From JALOAD01 sp023228995 [NCBI: Candidatus Muiribacterium halophilum] (GTDB lineage: Bacteria; Muiribacteriota; Muiribacteriia; Muiribacteriales): a stretch of 5,121 bases of DNA. Below, piece by piece: positions 4,797-5,121 of this stretch. The stretch spans positions 1 to 5,121 of the forward strand of contig JALOAD010000111.1 in assembly GCA_023228995.1 (NCBI GenBank), written 5' to 3'. The notes beneath the pieces were generated by a model that was not told the origin of the DNA, made no database searches, and saw nothing but the letters and a program-made list of their open reading frames with translations. Numbering within the stretch: position 1 is the stretch's first letter; the number at the start of each line of letters is the position of its first letter. The position numbers and the translations under genes are program-made.

Positions 4797-4816
4797 GTTA
4801 AAATAATATTTAACAT
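4795..4816 (+). promoter_or_regulatory. 8-bp inverted repeat covering the YiiX-like start codon
   Basis: ATGTTAAA (4795-4802) and TTTAACAT (4809-4816) are perfect complements with a 6-base loop. The right arm includes the first two bases of the ATG at 4815, and the left arm begins in the promoter box. Transcription starting a few bases after the box would drop most of the left arm, so only readthrough RNA would fold. The arms are AT-rich and short, so chance is a real alternative. Confidence 0.45.
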
Positions 4817-5121
4817 GAAAATTGAAACAGGTGATAACTTATTAGTCAGTTCAAAAGGTATTCTACCAGAAGCTATACAATGGTTTGAAGATTGTAAATG
4901 GAATCATTCAGCCTTCTTCTTATGGTTAAATGATATTTTATATGTCATTGAAGCAGATAAACATGGAATCGCACTCACAAAATGGGAAGATTATACAAAA
5001 TCAGATAAAGGTTTATTAATACTAAAACCTAAAAAACCAATAGATGATAAAACAAAAAGTGATATGATAGATTTTGTTTTAGAATATACTGGTCACACAC
5101 CTTATGAGTATATAAACTTAT
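4815..5121 (+). CDS. YiiX-like permuted NlpC/P60 amidase or peptidase, N-terminal part
   Basis: The first 102 residues are present and the gene runs off the window. The pattern matches permuted papain-like proteins of the YiiX/YaeF type within the NlpC/P60 superfamily: a GD6-7 start (KIETGDNLLVSS), a helix (PEAIQWFEDC), then WN30H31SAFFLW with the likely catalytic His, a strand ending VIE46AD, GIALTKWEDY and LLILKPKKP. In these permuted enzymes the catalytic Cys comes late, usually in a C-S-E/L context; that part would lie beyond 5121 and must be confirmed. Substrates in the family are peptidoglycan peptides or acyl/amide bonds, so the role here is open. No signal peptide is present. It has its own promoter box and a hairpin over the start codon. 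Confidence 0.68.
   Translation, partial: MKIETGDNLLVSSKGILPEAIQWFEDCKWNHSAFFLWLNDILYVIEADKHGIALTKWEDYTKSDKGLLILKPKKPIDDKTKSDMIDFVLEYTGHTPYEYINL

Noticed and set aside
1-5121. CRISPR arrays, tRNA or rRNA genes, insertion sequences
   Set aside because: No regularly spaced repeats, no cloverleaf-like or rRNA-like segments, and no transposase or terminal repeats were seen on either strand.

Overview
This is an AT-rich window (roughly 30% G+C by eye) packed with short, closely spaced genes on both strands. It holds 11 supported coding regions and no intergenic gap longer than about 110 bases. The mix is phage-like: small unknown proteins, a thioredoxin, an apparently orphan DNA methyltransferase, a small alarmone (ppGpp-type) hydrolase and the start of a YiiX/NlpC-P60-type amidase. 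No hallmark virion or replication gene is present, so 'large-genome tailed phage' is an inference. None of the start codons has a convincing Shine-Dalgarno sequence and the leaders are A/T-only, which fits a phage of Bacteroidota. All three stop codons are used normally, so there is no sign of recoding.

Layout. Positions 1-101 hold the 3' end of a plus-strand gene, followed after 10 bases by an unknown 226-residue protein (112-792, +). From 4517 down to 789 everything is on the minus strand. The alarmone hydrolase (4517-3897) overlaps a 102-residue protein (3900-3592) by an ATGA junction. Then come a 66-residue lysine-tailed protein (3544-3344), the methyltransferase (3288-2263) with a 63-residue protein behind it (2254-2063), thioredoxin (1960-1619), and a 241-residue protein with one hydrophobic segment (1514-789), whose end overlaps the plus-strand 226-residue gene by 4 bases. 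At 4517/4553 the direction diverges, and two plus-strand genes follow: an 80-residue unknown (4553-4795) and the YiiX-like gene (4815 onwards, cut by the window end).

Regulation is the most interesting part. Seven start codons each have an 8-base TATAT(A/T)A-type box 18-22 bases upstream. These are exactly the genes that begin a transcription unit; the three internal or coupled genes (112, 2254, 3900) lack it. The box resembles T4-type late promoters. At three of the seven (3544, 3288, 4815) a perfect inverted repeat of 10, 12 or 8 bp links the promoter box to the start-codon region. Readthrough RNA from upstream would fold and hide the start, or terminate, whereas RNA begun at the local promoter would lack the left arm and be free to be translated. 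This copies the logic known for the T4 lysozyme gene e, but appears here repeatedly. A fourth strong hairpin, without a promoter box, buries the start codon at 112.

The recognisable proteins point to reshaping of host physiology (alarmone removal, redox, DNA modification, possibly envelope hydrolysis), but how they work together is inference.
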